A DNA stretch of 64,000 bases, taken from the NCBI RefSeq assembly GCF_037975245.1, contig NC_092580.1:32701001-32765000 (forward strand), written 5' to 3'. Positions 11,080-22,872 of this stretch are shown here, in pieces. Every line of letters begins with the position of its first letter. Positions within the stretch are counted from its first letter, which is position 1. The stretch comes from Apostichopus japonicus. Taxonomy: Eukaryota > Echinodermata > Holothuroidea > Aspidochirotida > Stichopodidae. Below the pieces are notes generated by a model that saw only the letters and a list, made by a program, of their open reading frames with translations, was not told where the DNA came from and searched no databases. Both the position numbers and the translations under genes were made by a program.

Positions 11080-12098
11080 CTGTAAAAAAATCAAAATAAA
11101 TCAATAAAAATACAATCATCGCTGCATCAACTAACCAGACAAAAGCAATACTTGGAAAATAGCTTGTCATAGTGTGGAGCCTAAATCCATGTACGGGAAT
11201 CAGTTGATGATGTGTTTATAATGACCGTATCTGCTGATACCTGTGTTCTACAACATGCTATAACTACAATGTAATTACTACTATGTAACAAACTACTCAA
11301 TTCTTAGCGTATATTAAAGTTAGGATTAGCCTCTAAAGAAGGTCCTGAAGTTGTCAATCACTACAACCGAAAAGGCAGCTTAGAAGAGATTTATGGTGAA
11401 ACTGGCTGTTGAAGGATTCTCACTTGTAAGCATGATTCCTATATTTAGAAGGAAAAAACAATGGTTCGGATAAATACTAATATCGTTCAAGACTTTATAT
11501 ACCATTTCCAAAAACCAAGGAATTGATCAATTCTGTCATTTCTATCTAAACCCAAAGAATGCATTGAAGTGCTAAAATTGAACCATAAATATATCATTTA
11601 TAATCCACTCATTGAGATTTTGCCATCAGATCCAATACATTTACACTCATGTCACTAGTGCACCATACTGTACCTCATGAAGGTTATGACGTATGGATTG
11701 CTTCTAGCTATAGTGCATTCCGCTGCTAATTCACCTTAGTCAACTGATGAAAAGTACATCATTAACAAAGAATGTTATGCACAAAATTAGGCCCGAACCT
11801 TGTATATCATTTTAGATACTTTTAAATTTTTGAGTATTAGCATTTCTAGATGAAAAAAAGTGTGGTTTCGAACTAATGCTAAATTAAGCATTTTAACACA
11901 TTAAACATGTTATCACACTATTGCTACACACTAAAATTGAATATTGTTTCAAGCATTTCAGTGAGACATATTGCTTTTTTAAAACAACCAGCTGCTTACA
12001 TAAGGAAAATGCTGTTACCTTATTCAAGAAATTTGTTAGCATGGTAAAATTTCATAGCACATAGACTAGAACGCTTAGCATGGTGTTGCTTACGCACT

Positions 12099-12424
12099 CG
12101 ATACACATAGAGAACACAGTTACTACTGTAAATCTTAAAGTTTTGTACCAAAGTAAACTGGATCGTGCTATAAATCGATAGCATGTGCTATTAGGATTAC
12201 AGTAAGAACTGACGATATGTGTAATTCCAACAAATCCAGTTGTTGTGATTTGTTGGGATTACACATAGGCTATCCTCAGTTCTTATTGTAACCTATAATG
12301 TCACATGCTACCGGTACTAATAGCACATGCTACCGTTTTATCAGATTTGTTAGCACAATGCAGTATTTAATGTGGTACAAAATGTTAAGATTTACAGTAG
12401 TTACTGTAATTTCTGTGCGAATCG
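12099..12424. mobile_element. Long imperfect hairpin repeat (foldback MITE)
   Basis: Arms run inward from cgatacacatagagaacaca at 12099 and, on the other strand, cgattcgcacagaaattaca ending at 12424. Both continue through gttactactgtaaatcttaa-like sequence, a gtaccaaa/tttggtac-like block, a gcatgtgctat block and an aagaactga block to a centre near aacaaatccagttgttgtga. Nearly the whole 326 bp is self-complementary with mismatches, typical of an aged non-autonomous foldback element. It lies just outside the duplication end. Confidence 0.75.
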
Positions 12425-13397
12425 GTTGGCTACAGTACACGCAACATCCGGTGTGAAGAAAATATATATATTTAGTCAACTTCTTTGAAACTGACACATA
12501 ATCTTCGTGTAAGCTGCTATTAACAAAACAAAGGAAGCGTAAACTCGGTACATGTGATTAAGAAGATCTGTATAGCACTCACATATGTTGACGTCTATGT
12601 ACGCGTTGGACTAATGGCATGTATAAAGGCTAAATATTGTGAAAAAGTATTCTGATAACTAATACCCTTTCATTACTGCATAACTGCATGAACTAAAAAT
12701 GTTCGGATTTACGAATGCTTGTTCATGTGCGTTTGATGTAGGTTACATTGGTTTGTTTCAAAAGTGATGCTTACATTCATGTCGCGAATTCTTACTCCAT
12801 GATAACAATAAACAAAGGGTTCCACGTCAAGAGTAAATTCATTAATATCATAAAAAAAATAGAACTTGATAACCAATCAGTACACTCTGAAAGGACAAGG
12901 GACATCTAGAGTTGACTTTCAATGATGTAAAACTTAACAATTCTAATGTTAAGAAAAACCCAACTCCGCGTCCAGTTTCAATCTCCAAAGGGGTAGAAAT
13001 TGGTAACAAGTACTATTACGTAATAGTTTTCACGACGTCACGGGGGAAGCGCAGAAAAGGGCAAACATGCAGCTCTTCTGCGCAGTGTGATGAGTATTGA
13101 GAAATATGTAACTAGGTAAAAATAATAACTTCCTCAACAGTCTTTTACAAGAAAGGTAAGATTTGGATTTAGGTAAAAAATCACAGATTGGTACATAAGA
13201 CATCAAACAAAACACTGAATGACTTCTTTTTTTTCAAAAATTCCCTGCATTTTACTCCTATCAAGCAAAAAACACTCCGCAAAAATCGACCAAATTGCCT
13301 CGGTTAGGAAAAGTAGAAAACATATGACGACATTTGTTTACCAAGTCGAAACTGTATGATATCTTCGCGGGGAACTGCTAAGTGCTACCACATACAG

Positions 13398-13933
13398 TAT
13401 GGCGGGCCATCAGTCTCAAATCATGGGAGATCGACTTATACCGATTTAAATCGACATATACCAGTTTCCTTCGACATATACCAGTTTCCTTCAACATATA
13501 CCAGTTTCATTCTACATATAATCGATTTGTTTTACTTATCATCGATTTAAATCGATGATAAGTAAAGTAAATCGATGATATGTCGAAGTAAACTGGTATA
13601 TGTCGATTTAAATCGATGATATGTAGAATGAAACTGGTATATGTCAATTTAAATCGACATATACCAGTTTCATTCTACATATCATCGATTTATTTTACTT
13701 ATCATCGATTTAAATCGATGATAAGTAAAGTAAATCGATGATATGTCGAAGTAAACTGGTATATGTCGATTTAAATCGATGATATGTAGAATGAAACTGG
13801 TATATGTCGATTTACATCGGTAGAAGTCAATTTCAGCTGCTGGAAACTGGTATAAGTCGAAGGAAACTGGTATATGTCGATTTAAATCGGTATAAGTCGA
13901 TCTCCCATGATTTGAGACTGATGGCCCGCCATA
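13398..13933. mobile_element. 536-bp nested palindromic foldback element
   Basis: Outer arms start tatggcgggccatcagtctc and end in its exact complement before 13933. The interior is assembled from the modules tcgatttaaatcgatgat, agtaaagtaaatcgatgat, gtcgaagtaaactggtat and gtagaatgaaactggtat, which occur repeatedly in both orientations; a block of about 110 bp at 13548-13650 recurs almost identically at 13706-13810. There is no coding capacity. The arms are nearly perfect, unlike the aged hairpin at 12099, so this looks younger or homogenised. Confidence 0.85.
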
Positions 13934-14000
13934 ATACAGTTGGTATCCACGCACTAATACGCACACACAGCATGCAAAGCTAGCTCATACATATTGCGAA

Positions 14001-14114
14001 ATGGCGGCCGATGGAATTTACCGTAAATTAAATGATCATAGGCTTTCGGATTCAGATAGCGATAGCGAAGAAGGCCGAGAAAAAGAGGACATGTCTGACA
14101 AAAAACAAAATTAG
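14001..14114 (+). CDS. Small acidic ORF, possible first exon
   Basis: 37 codons starting atggcggcc and including the acidic run DSDSDSEEGREKE, ending in TAG at 14112-14114. The composition is that of an N-terminal acidic region, as found in several nuclear proteins and piggyBac-like transposases, and the Kozak-like context is reasonable. No further exon is found on this strand, and it is too short to assign. It may be chance. Confidence 0.2.
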   Translation: MAADGIYRKLNDHRLSDSDSDSEEGREKEDMSDKKQN

Positions 14115-14403
14115 TAGCCAATTGATAATGTTGAGTGCAATGCTTGGAGATAAAGTTTTCAGAAAGGTTCAGTAGCCACCATTTGACATCAACCTGATTT
14201 GGTCCATTTCAGATCAGTTGATTTTGATAGATTTTTTTTAAAGTAACAAACCACCAAAAACGTATTTTGAAGGTCAATTCAAATATTGACCCATCTTTAC
14301 AGATATACTTGAAAGAGGAACTACATTTTCATGGATGATAAGCTCTAAGTGAAGCTAGCTAGTAATGAATTCTCTGGCCACGACTAAAATAAATGAGGCT
14401 TAC

Positions 14404-14562
14404 CATCAGTCAGTTCATCCAAACCCTTCTCTAAATGCAAAATGTTGGCCAGTTTGGGATGACCTGTGGGGCATAGCACAAGATGTCTATTGTCAATGAA
14501 TCCCACTCTTTGTATAAATTGATGGCAGTTGGTTTTTGGAATAATTCGAATTCCTGCTCTAC
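14404..14562 (-). CDS. Isolated well-formed exon, unidentified protein
   Basis: A 159-nt open segment with a pyrimidine-rich acceptor (cctatacag) at its 5' side and a gtaag donor at its 3' side, phase 1 on both sides. It encodes about 53 residues including GRAGIRIIPKTN, FIDNRHLVLCPTGHPKLAN and LEKGLDELTDG. The composition is protein-like (mixed hydrophobic pattern, Cys, His, Gly-Pro), unlike the repeats around it. I do not recognise the family and find no confident partner exons between 14.6 and 19.5 kb. It could belong to a gene extending either way on the minus strand, or be a chance match to splice consensus. Confidence 0.45.
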
Positions 14563-14599
14563 CTGTATAGGAAAGAGAAAAATATTCAAACAGCATTAT

Positions 14600-17500
14600 A
14601 GGCCTATAAGATTACGAGCGCTATATAGTATATATACTATACTCATATTATTATAGCCTAGAACTCATTAAATGCCAGGCCTAACTTAGGCTACTTCGAA
14701 GTTCGAAAAACCCTCGAAGTTCTGACACCCCGAATGAATGCATAATTTTACCATGGCAATTGCCTTATTGTACAATGAGGACCAATTTGACGAAACCTAT
14801 AAAGCGACAACTGTTTTCTAACGAGAATATTTTTGCCATCGATAGTATCATATTAAAAGAAGTGTGAACAAATACAATTCTGGAGCATTTTAGTGCTTAA
14901 GTGTTTGAACTTCGAAGTGTCCATTATTATATGTACGTACTACTACTAGTAGAACTACTAGCATGACCAACGTACGTGTAAGTCTAACATATAGGCCTAA
15001 GTTATGACACGTTAGGTCTAACGTTAGGCTAATAAGGGTTCATGTGGTCATTTTCCGCCAAAAAACTCCCAGAAAACCGAGTACAATTAATGATTTACAA
15101 CGGAGAAATGCTACAATGAAACCTCGTCTAGCGAAGATATAGGCTAAAGAGACCCGGTGCATACGCATAGCTTACCGTAAGTTGACGAGGATCTGCATTA
15201 CACAGGCATTCGCAACGTAAATACAATGTGAATTAGGCCTAGTTACACACTTGCGGGAGAACACGTCTCAAAACTGTCTGTGGCGCCGGTCAATCGCTTC
15301 ACTACAAAGTAGCCTAACGTAATACAACTATATGTTGGAAATACAATAAGTATTAGTAGCCTTAAAGTATGACTGGTATAGCCTACATGAACCACCGAGA
15401 GAACGAACGATTGTCACCTACAAGAGCGGGGTACAATTTAGCGCGTTCGAATGGAGGCTATCCGACCAATATAAAGACACAGTACAAGTAATTCACAAAG
15501 ACATCCAAGTATAATCTTAATAATACAAATTTAATTCATCAAAGTCTCTTCTTTCTTAAATAAATAAATGAATATAATTCTAAGTCAATAATACCATGGA
15601 TTCTAATATTCTCCTGCTACAAGCATGGAGTTGAGATACTTCACAAAGTTGAAACCATTTACAAGAGTTTAACAAATTTTAGGTGCTCAGACAAAATTTG
15701 GTTGTTTTCCAAAACGTATGATTTACTCAATACCCAAGTAGTTTGTTTGCCCCAGAAAAACTAAGTACTTAGGCCTACTCATACCTCGATAGTGTTGATT
15801 TTACAATATGATATTACCAGTATTTGAGAACAAGTTACTTGTGAACACAATATTTAAAGTTCAAAATTCGACGACGTTCCAGTGTCCAATGCTTCTCAGT
15901 AAGAGACAGTTCTCGTAGCTATAGATGTTACAATCATAAAGTTCTACCGCTCTTCAGTAGTATAAGATGTTACACCAGTCAGTGTGGATTGATTATCCCA
16001 GTAAGATGAAAGTCACTCGTTATTCTCGTTGAATCCCAAACGGATATTAAAGTGGCAAATGATATCACATTTGACGTCCCTTGGCAAGCCCCGTAATACA
16101 GCTGTAGCGATACATGTCAGCATCCGATACTGCCATCAAACAGCTGCCCTCCTCAGACTCTATCAAGATTCTGGTACCCAGGCGACTTTTCCCAACACAA
16201 TTCTTGCCAATGATGAAATCCAAATTCACAACATTATGGCCTCCCGGCTTATATAGGTTTTCATAAGTGAAATAAATCCCATGCCATGTGTTGAAACGGA
16301 AAATTAAATCGGGCGCCTTACCAAGAGATATACATATAGAAATCATATGACTCTCACAGCATGGTGTTTCAGCTAAGAGTGATGTGTTTGTTCAGCACTA
16401 GCCCATACATGCATTAGCTAGTCCATTGTAAAGAAAATATGTCGCATCCATTAGCGCAGATAATAGGATCACCTGGACATTGTGAGCAATTCTATAGCAT
16501 TCTCAATCTACCCAAGCCTTCCCTATTCATATACCTGCCACTATAATGCTGACACATTCCTACTACCTAGTCAGCATCATTATACTAGATCTGACTGGTT
16601 CCCTTGATTAAAAGTTTTAATACACAACAGCTTGTTCACTCATGCAAAAGATGACCAAGCTTATCATTACCAATAGTAAAATACACTGTCCTATCTACTC
16701 TAATGTGACAATGATCATTCGATACCACTGATATGTAGAGGTCGCAGTGTTCAATGCACACATCAAGCAGAGGATTGTATGTCTGAACGCTCACCTTCAA
16801 ATGAAGCACATAACTGTGGCATTTCCCACCTTTTGAGTATTGCGCTAAAAAAAATCGTCAGCCATTGTGTAAGTTATAACACTTTCACGGTATACGATCT
16901 ACTCATGATGCATGCACATCGCGCAGAGTACCAGTATAGTAGGCTAATAGCGTGAAAATGCTGGTTTTTGCACAACATTGGGCAAATCAAGCATGTTTGC
17001 CCACCAGAAAGTATTAATAAAATACATCTGAATTTTGGCACACCACAGTTTCCCATATCAGTTGTGTAATTTTATTTATTCATATTTGGCAATGCTTTGT
17101 TTGCTCAACCAGGTTTGCCCAACAGTTTTTAGAGTGTACGTCATCATGCTTATACTGTTCCAGCCCTTATTAGTTGACAATCCTCTGACGTCACTGATCT
17201 GATGTAATAAATCTTAAACTTATATTGATTAAACTGGAAACATGATATGTATTGCATGATCTTTGGCATATACGGTAGCTATACAGTAATATCTATAGTC
17301 TAAGAATCTTTTGTTTCAAGTACCATATTCGATAAGACATTCAATGATTAATGTTAAATATGAATTTCTGTTGGGTAGTGAGGTTGCTGCCGTGCATTGT
17401 GTGTGCGTGTATGCGAGCGTGTGTGTTCGTGGCATTGGGAGGGTGTTCTATCTTCGAGGGTGTCAAAAATTTCGCGGGACAGTGGAAATGGGACTTTGAT

Positions 17501-19560
17501 TTGATTGAGTGAACTGCTGAACAGTTTCAAAATTTCCCGACGCATAATTAATCCTATATACCGAACTTACCCATTGAAGGTAAATATAAGTGCATGAGTT
17601 GACTTGTCATGAAACATGTTTCTTCTTGAAATGTTTGTCAACCGAAAAGGGCACTTACAGGTTACCAAAACTAAAACATAGGGATACCTTTGAATATAAC
17701 AAAAATGGAAAGAGAGTACATTAATTTCCATTAAAAAACAGGGTAACTTTTGATTAAGGAAAAATGTGCCCTTTCACAAAAGTGAGGGCATCCCCGTGTC
17801 CCCATTTTGCCCCCTGCCCTCTATTCCCTAGTCCTCTCACCCCCCCCGACCTCTCTATACACATAAATATCTCTTCCAATAACCAGGCTTGACTTGATAC
17901 TACAATTTTTTGTCATAATATTCTGCATTGTTCAAAACTGCGTCCACTTACCCAATTCGTTCGCCCCCTCCTTCCACTTCCTCATCAGAGATAGTTGCGT
18001 GGGAATAATGTCATGATGTAAATGAAGGTCAAATTAGTAACTTTGACTATTATTATCCATCGGGAAAATTCCAAACGCTATTGCACAACATATCGTCAAC
18101 AACAAGTGTATTTAAATATCCAGTTGTAGCTGATAATGGTCATTATACAGTTAGGGTTAATTTAGCACAGACCAATTGCTGTTTCAACCTACAACTATCT
18201 TAGTAAGTATATTACATTTTCCTCTTGTTTTGATTTCGTTGCTATGTTGACACTATTTATCAATAAAAAGAATAATAATTAAGCGCCGGCAAAAATATGA
18301 TTTAGATTGTGCTGAACCGTTACAGCGGTGAACGTTAAAACACTAAAAGATACAATAGCAAAATGCACATAATGTAATCATATATATATAAACCTTTTTA
18401 TCGGCCAAAATATTTACACGGAAGGATAAAATATGAAAATATCATCCATAATAATGGATTATTGTATTTTATCATAGTTTATACTTAGTTTCAACATTAG
18501 CTTCTAATTCAATTTAAATTGTAAATATGACTCGAATGTAAACAGTTTGTACACGGCATGTTCAGTATAAGTATAATTTTGTACAGCTTATAAAAGTTAT
18601 AGAAAAACATGGACGTTGATATGACAAGCTTTAAGCATATGAGTCGGTCTTAGCTTGGAAGTTTCATTTTTAATCTTTACAAAACACATCCGTTGCAGTT
18701 GCTTACACGTTTATCAGATTATGAAACTCTGCCATTAATTATTCATACCGATGTTTGTTTTCAAACTTACAACGTTTATTGTAATTTAAGACTATTCAAA
18801 ACATTATTTTCAAAACGATGTTAAGAATATGTAGAACTCACAATTCAGACAGCCATTTAATACAAAGTCCTCATGATCAGCACACTGCTATAGTTAACCT
18901 AATCTCAAATTATTTTTCTAAAACGATATACATTTTTAAGTAAAAATTCATTAAAATACCGTGAACATCGTCTAGCCCCTACTCCCTCCAACACCCACCA
19001 CCACCACTCGCTCCAACAAACCAGAGCAGTCAATACATTAAAACATAAGTAAAGCTTGGCTATACTGCATGCTATAATGGCGACCCTTTGCAACCCCTTT
19101 TGTGTAGTTTATCGATTAATTTAATTTTCGCCTTCAAGTGATATTTTTGTGTACTATATATAAAGTACCAAATTAATTTCATATTTCATATTAACATATC
19201 AAATATTTATAGAAAAATAATAATATACGTGTCTATAATTAATTTCCATATAATAGAATAAATATCTTTCCGTTAATTTCAAAATTAGGGGATAAACTAT
19301 AAAGAGGCCTATACTTATAATAACACACGTTACATTTCTTACTTTATAGTCTCCATATGTGTAAACAGTTTGTTTGTCTGATGAACAAACACAAACCATT
19401 GCTTTACTGGCACCATAGCTAAGAACGAACAGTTCAAACGAGCTTGTGTCATATTGTGCATACATGGATCTCATATTATAACTTGGGGAGAATTCCAGCT
19501 CTGAAGGGACAGGTACGGTACTGCTGAAGGTACGAGAGAGTTGTACAATTAGCGTGTCAT
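14600..19560. other. Long non-coding stretch, no gene recognised
   Basis: AT-rich sequence with many short taggcct-type strings. An open frame at 16065-16346 (minus) lacks a recognisable domain or paired splice sites. There is a short GT-rich run near 17396-17435. No RNA gene is identified. Confidence 0.55.
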
Positions 19561-19909
19561 TTATTTATTTATTATTTATTTATTAAACTTTATTTTGAGA
19601 GGGTAACTCGTTTAGCCGAAGCTAATCTTCCACGAGGCCCTCGTACAATACAAAAATAGATAAATAACAATTAAAATATATAAGTATAAAACTAAAATGT
19701 TGCAAATTAAAAAAATGCTAAATGAAGTATGAAATTATGAAATTATGAATGAGTATAAACGAGTAAGATTCTTAAACTACGATCAAAATGAAATAAGAAT
19801 ATTATTAATATTAAAATTATACAATGTGTATAAAATCAATAAAAACAAAATCACACAATTACTGATCTAAAACTTTCCAAGAAAACGAAGAAAGCAATAT
19901 AACATATCA

Positions 19910-22038
19910 TTACTTGATAAAACGCTGAACTAATCTTTTAAAACTACTTAAGCTGTTTGCATTTCTTATTTCATTTGGTAGTGCGTTCCATTGTTTTGCA
20001 GCAATGTGGGGGAATCTTTTCCTGTGGAATTCAGTTTTTCCCCCAGTTAGAAAGAGCCCAGATGATGTAGTTGAACGTAGGCCATATGTATGTACATCAT
20101 GAGTATACTCAAACATTTCTTTCATGTAAGACGGGGCAAGTCCGTGGAGTGATTTATATACCATAACCAGCCTTTTCATATTAAGACGTTCATTGAAAGT
20201 ATGCCATCCAAGTCTTTGAAAAGGGTCGCTGGACCTTTCATAATAAGTAGCATCTAGTATTATTCGGGCTGCACATTTTTGAAGCTTTTCTATTCGGTCA
20301 ATGTATCCCTGGTTGCATGAACCCCATGTGAGATTACAATAATCCATGAATGGCTGAATATAGCCATTATAGTATAACACACATGTAGGGATGTCGATAA
20401 ATTCGTTTAATTCTTCTTAAGAGTGCTATTCTACTACTTATGGTATTACAAACAAAATCAATTTGATCATTCCATGTAAGATCTGCATCAATCCTGACAC
20501 CTAGAAGCTTCTCTGATGAAGTATTACTTAGCAGCTCGTTATTTATCATCACATTTAGATTGTTGGAATTTAGAGTAATTTGCTTATGCTTAGAACATAT
20601 TAACATGCTTTTCGTTTTCTCAGTATTAATAACCATCTTATTTTGCTGACACCAATTGTATATATGTTTAGCATCTTCATTTAATTTAATACACAGCTCA
20701 TCAATACTCTTATCACTAACATGAAATGTAGTATCGTCTGCATACATATCCGCAGAACAATGTGCAAGACATAAATCTAAATCATTATTATAAAGTAAAA
20801 ATAAGAGTGGCCCAAGAATTGAACCTTGTGGTACACCACTTGTAACGTACATTGGGGTTGATCTTTCCCCGTTTGAAAATACACTTTGTGTTTTTCTGAA
20901 ACCATTTAATTGATGTATCTGAACATTGGTAAATTTTCATTTTTTCTAATAGGATATCATGATCTACTAGGTCGAATGCTTTTCTTTAATCTAGCAATAT
21001 TGAGCCAATTAAATATCCTTCATCAATATTTTTCATCCAACAATCTATCAAATTAAGCAAGGCCGTTTCACATGAATGTTTGGCTCTAAACCCAGAATGA
21101 GTCACCCTTAGCAAGCCGAAATTATCTACATATCTATATAATTCATGGTGAACATGTTTCTCTAAGATTTTTGACACTACTGGAAGTACCGCTATCGGTC
21201 TATAATTAGCTGGGTCTAAGGGGGAACCGCTTTTGTGAATCGGAATAACTTTAGCCGACTTCCATATCGATGGAAATACGTTTTCTCGAATACTAAGATT
21301 TAAGATATGGGTAAGACTTGGTGCAATATATCGTGCATTTTTCTTTATAATGTAGGCACTTAATTCATCGGTACCAGTGGCTTTAGTAGTGTCAAGGTTT
21401 TTAAGATACTTAAAGACAAACTCATGTGTAACTTCCGGTATATTAAAACAAGCGTCTATTGGTAATTTAGTGGATACATATCGATTCAAGGATTTATGCC
21501 TTCTGTTTATAGGTTGTTTGTTGTCTTCATCATCATTTACATATTTGTTTGATACAGAAGTAAAAAATAAATTAAAGGCATCAGCAATTTCTTTTGCATC
21601 GGTTACACTCTTGCCATTTAGTTCAAGGAGTGTTGTTTCGCTTGAATTTGGGTAATTAAATGATGATTGAGCATTTCTTAAAATCTGCCACAGTTCTTTT
21701 GTATTTCCACTGTTTTTGGAAATAGCACTTTTAAAATAATCCTGTTTAGATTGACGAATAAGGGATGTTGTTTTGTTTCTCCAAAAACGATATAGCGTAG
21801 GTTCATTGGCTTTTGCATTGTCCCTATTTTTTATTGCAGATTTTATTTCTGTGTTCATCCAAGCAGGTTGATACTTTCTCTTAATCCTTTTTATTTTCTG
21901 AGGGGCGTGCTTGTTTACGATACTAATCAATGCATTTTCCCATATAAGTGCCTTTTCTTGATTTAATTCAGAAATTATACTGTGCCAATTGAATGACCGC
22001 AGGTCTTGCAAAAATAATTCATCATCTATATTTTTCAC
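19910..22038 (-). pseudogene. ORF2 reverse transcriptase and C-terminal part of CR1-like element
   Basis: Minus strand, three frame segments. 22038-20986: linker after the endonuclease, RT fingers (YRPIAVLPVVSKILE) to GSILLD. A stop then interrupts the motif A region (…LD, stop, …KAFDLVDH). 20852-20367: SGVPQGSILGPLLFLLYNND (motif B) and YADDT (motif C; normally YADDT/YADDM), then the thumb region. 20380-19910: C-terminal domain IQPFMDYCNLTWG … RRFPHIAAKQWNALP-like, typical of the CR1/Jockey group. The normal product performs target-primed reverse transcription of its own RNA. The frameshift near 20860-20990 and another near 20375 break the protein. Confidence 0.9.
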
Positions 22039-22042
22039 TGCC

Positions 22043-22850
22043 CTATATGTAATTGAGGTGTGCTTCCCCCCCCCCCCCCCTTTGTTTCTCTTTATGGCAC
22101 AGGGAAAAGTACACCGGAAAATGATCGCTCAATCTGATATGTGGTACTTGAATATTTTTTACCATTTCACTATCAGTAGTATATATATGGTCAATTAGAG
22201 AGCATGTGTTTTCGGTAACTCTGGTTGGTTCCTTTACCATTTGTTTCAAGTTAAAATGATTTACACTGTGTTCCCATGTCTTATTATTACTTTCATTTAA
22301 GATGTTAAAATTAAAATCTCCTATGACAACAATATCTTGACATGTACCATATGGTATATATTCAACATGTTATGAAAGGTGTTTATCCATTCAGCTCTAG
22401 CACTCGGGGGTCTATAGATTAAGCATAGAAACATATTCTTATTAAAGGGTAGCTTGATTTCTAACCAGATAACTTCCATGCTGTCAACTTCAAATTCTTT
22501 ACGCCTAACAAATGGTGTGTCATTATTAACATAAATTAGAAGTCCCCCACCTTCTTTCCCAACTCTATCCCTTCGTACAATTTTAAATCCTGGTATGGTT
22601 AATTCATGATCAAAATATTTCTCATTTAAAAATGATTCAGTAATAGCTAAATTATTTAAAACTTTATCATCATGAGTAATTAGGGTTCCCAACTGATCCA
22701 TCTTTGGGTGAAGATGTTGGATGTTTATAAATCCAATTTTGAGTCCTGTATTTAGTCTTACCTTACAGTTTATAGAATATTGTACACTTGTTAGTTGGTG
22801 AGTATTGTTATCAGTTCCTTTTTCCTTATCGGCGTCTGGTATGCTTAGGG
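22043..22850 (-). pseudogene. ORF2 APE-type endonuclease domain of CR1-like element
   Basis: Reads KIGFINIQHLHPKMDQL near 22720, then ITESFLN, DRVGKEGGGLLIYVN and LIYRPPSA in 22701-22321, the GDFNFN motif near 22320, and SLIDHIYT … LSDHFPVYF in 22249-22100. These are the ordered motifs of the exonuclease-endonuclease-phosphatase fold that nicks target DNA. A frameshift separates 22321 from 22249, and a run of C on the plus strand (G-run in the gene) at about 22065-22080 probably disrupts the junction to the reverse transcriptase. Confidence 0.85.
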
Positions 22851-22872
22851 CACTCTTGTCATGGCCATGATT

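Larger units (their letters stand above)
3397..12030 (+). repeat. Segmental duplication, copy A (partner 48951-57170)
   Basis: About 8.6 kb collinear with 48951-57170 in the same orientation. It includes all five coding exons and introns of the EXD1-like gene, 3' flanking sequence (7314-10716 holds no gene), and the orphan NAA10 tail exon. Homology starts at the gttattctacatttctga block just after an AG dinucleotide, and ends at ctgttaccttattcaagaaa, after which copy A continues tttgttagc and copy B continues with NAA10 exon sequence. Internal differences include a 236-bp MITE (8911-9146) only in copy A, different minisatellite copy number and homopolymer length changes. Confidence 0.93.

Noticed and set aside
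16065-16346. 93-codon minus-strand frame containing GKNCVGKS, a P-loop-like string
   Set aside because: No matching domain context around the string, no paired splice sites, and a competing open frame on the other strand; treated as chance.
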